Source: CAVSWN01 sp046728115 (GTDB lineage Bacteria > Acidobacteriota > Vicinamibacteria > Vicinamibacterales > CAVVIG01). From it: DNA of 6,794 nucleotides. Positions 5,980-6,794 of the stretch are shown piece by piece. Within the stretch, counting starts at the first letter, position 1, and each line of letters opens with the position of its first letter. A model generated the notes under the pieces. It ran no database searches, was not told the origin of the DNA, and saw nothing but the letters and a program-made list of their open reading frames with translations. A program made the position numbers and the translations under genes. Location: NCBI GenBank assembly GCA_046728115.1, contig JBKPDW010000625.1:1-6794 (forward strand), in the 5' to 3' direction.

Positions 5980-6794
5980 TCGAGCGCGGGGCGTGGTCGA
6001 CGGGAGGCCGTCAAGCAGGCCATTCGAGCGCCGCCGCGGGGACCTCGCGTGGTCAACCGCGGCTTCCGGCCTGGCCTGACGATGCCGCGTCGATGTATCA
6101 GGTCGAGTCCTCTCGCAGGAACAAGCACGAGCTGGGTACTCGAGAGAGTCGGGTGACCCCCCTCGATCGACGCGGCCGGGCGCGCCTCCAGCTCGCGGTT
6201 GATCGGGGACCGGGATCACGCGAGCTCCACGCGGCGATGCTCGAACGGCCCGCCCGACGGCCGCGGCGAGGTGGCTGGTCGCCCCCACGGCGCGAGCCGA
6301 GATCGTCAGACCGGAAACATCGCGCCGCTCGCCCTCCGGCCGCTGCCGCGGCGGTCCGCGGGTGGTTGCGGCGTCGTGCGATCAACACGCCAGCGGCCTG
6401 ATGCCGCACGCAGGACCTGAACTGGTGAAGCAGACACGGCCGACGGCCTCTCCGCCCGCCTCGTACTCGAGGGCCTTGTGCGGACCGCGTTGGAACGAGC
6501 GTGATCGGTATCAGCCGGTAAAACGCGCGCGAGGGCCGCTCAGCCGCGTCGATCCAGGCGGGTCACCGGGATCCGGCGAATCACCGCATTCTGCCTTGTT
6601 CGTGCGGCATGCTGGTGGGATCCCATCGACGCGGCCATCGACAGGCGCGCCCAAGCGCCGCGTTTTTCCACGCTCGTTCCCCGCGGGCAGCAGAAGGCCC
6701 TCGAGGGCGAGGCGGCGATCGCGTCGTGCTGACCGCAGTGGCCGGAGACAGAAACGGTCCAAGGCGCCCCAACACCCACGGGCTGACGCTACAC
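5980..6794 (+). pseudogene. Decayed ADOP/MacB-like FtsX permease (remnant, runs off edge)
   Basis: This stretch has no intact gene, but one plus-strand frame (that of 5980) reads as ordered fragments of an ADOP-type permease, the large FtsX-domain proteins common in Acidobacteriota. In order: SSAGRGRR (5980-6003), NRGFRP then LTM (about 6055-6087; family VDRGFRP..VLTM), VLERVG (6136-6153), a TGA stop, IDAAG (6166-6180), LIGDRDHASST (6199-6231), LVRTALERA (6475-6501), VTGIRRIT (6562-6585) and IDAAIDRRAQAPRFSTLV (6625-6678). Near the end VVLTAVAG appears in another frame (from about 6723), as if shifted. In-frame TGA stops lie at 6154, 6418, 6502, 6730 and 6784. The membrane helix expected before GFRP is missing, so internal deletions are likely, and the N-terminal half is absent. 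The match is to my memory of the family, not an alignment. The left boundary is approximate; 5937-5979 shows nothing clear. Confidence 0.55.

Noticed and set aside
6110..6146. CTCTCG/CGAGAG inverted repeat as an RNA gene or terminator
   Set aside because: Six-base stem with a 25-nt loop and no T-run; expected by chance and inside the pseudogene.
6166..6636. 12-bp direct repeat ATCGACGCGGCC (6166-6177 and 6625-6636) as attachment or IS ends
   Set aside because: Short, GC-rich, made of common codons (Ile-Asp-Ala-Ala/Ala), no transposase or terminal inverted repeats nearby.
6154..6786. TGA recoding, because all five stops in the permease-like frame are TGA
   Set aside because: Five of the intact genes in the window use TGA as their true stop, and TGA is the stop most easily produced in GC-rich DNA. 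Missing segments and a frame change also point to decay.

Overview
The window is GC-rich, tightly packed bacterial chromosome with genes on both strands. The mix of genes suggests a member of the Acidobacteriota, perhaps Vicinamibacteria. It holds a glycine/methionine-rich Spy/CpxP-like periplasmic protein, a short animal-type transketolase, an IDH3-like NAD isocitrate dehydrogenase, a compact PlsB-like acyltransferase and the wreck of what looks like an ADOP/MacB-type permease. This taxonomic guess is inference from family flavour, not from a marker gene. No rRNA, tRNA, CRISPR array or intact mobile element was recognised.

Layout, left to right. At 1-131 (minus) is the N-terminus of a response regulator, cut off by the window edge. 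It diverges from a Spy/CpxP-like exported protein at 200-691 (plus) across a 68-bp gap that carries a tandem GTCAA-N6-GTCAA site, an arrangement like E. coli cpxR/cpxP. The Spy-like gene converges on a transketolase at 715-2598 (minus). Both genes end inside a 7-bp tandem repeat that inverts at 704/705, so the repeat encodes the last residues of both proteins. Upstream of the transketolase on the same strand is an all-helical protein of unknown function (2658-3497), probably starting at TTG.

That gene diverges from a small four-helix membrane protein (3519-3824, plus). Between the two start codons lies the perfect palindrome ATTATAAT, which gives a TATAAT -10 hexamer on each strand 6-7 nt from each start, as expected for a divergent leaderless promoter. 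The membrane protein gene overlaps the NAD-dependent isocitrate dehydrogenase (3821-4822) by ATGA. Then, after 25 nt, comes a 362-residue PlsB-like glycerol-3-phosphate acyltransferase (4848-5936) with its own extended -10 candidate. Together these genes point to central carbon flux: pentose phosphate pathway, TCA cycle, and entry of glycerol-3-phosphate into phospholipid synthesis.

The last ~860 bp (5937-6794) contain no intact gene. One plus-strand frame, broken by TGA stops, reads as successive fragments in the order expected for an ADOP-type FtsX/MacB-like permease. I interpret the region as a decayed pseudogene that continues past the right edge.
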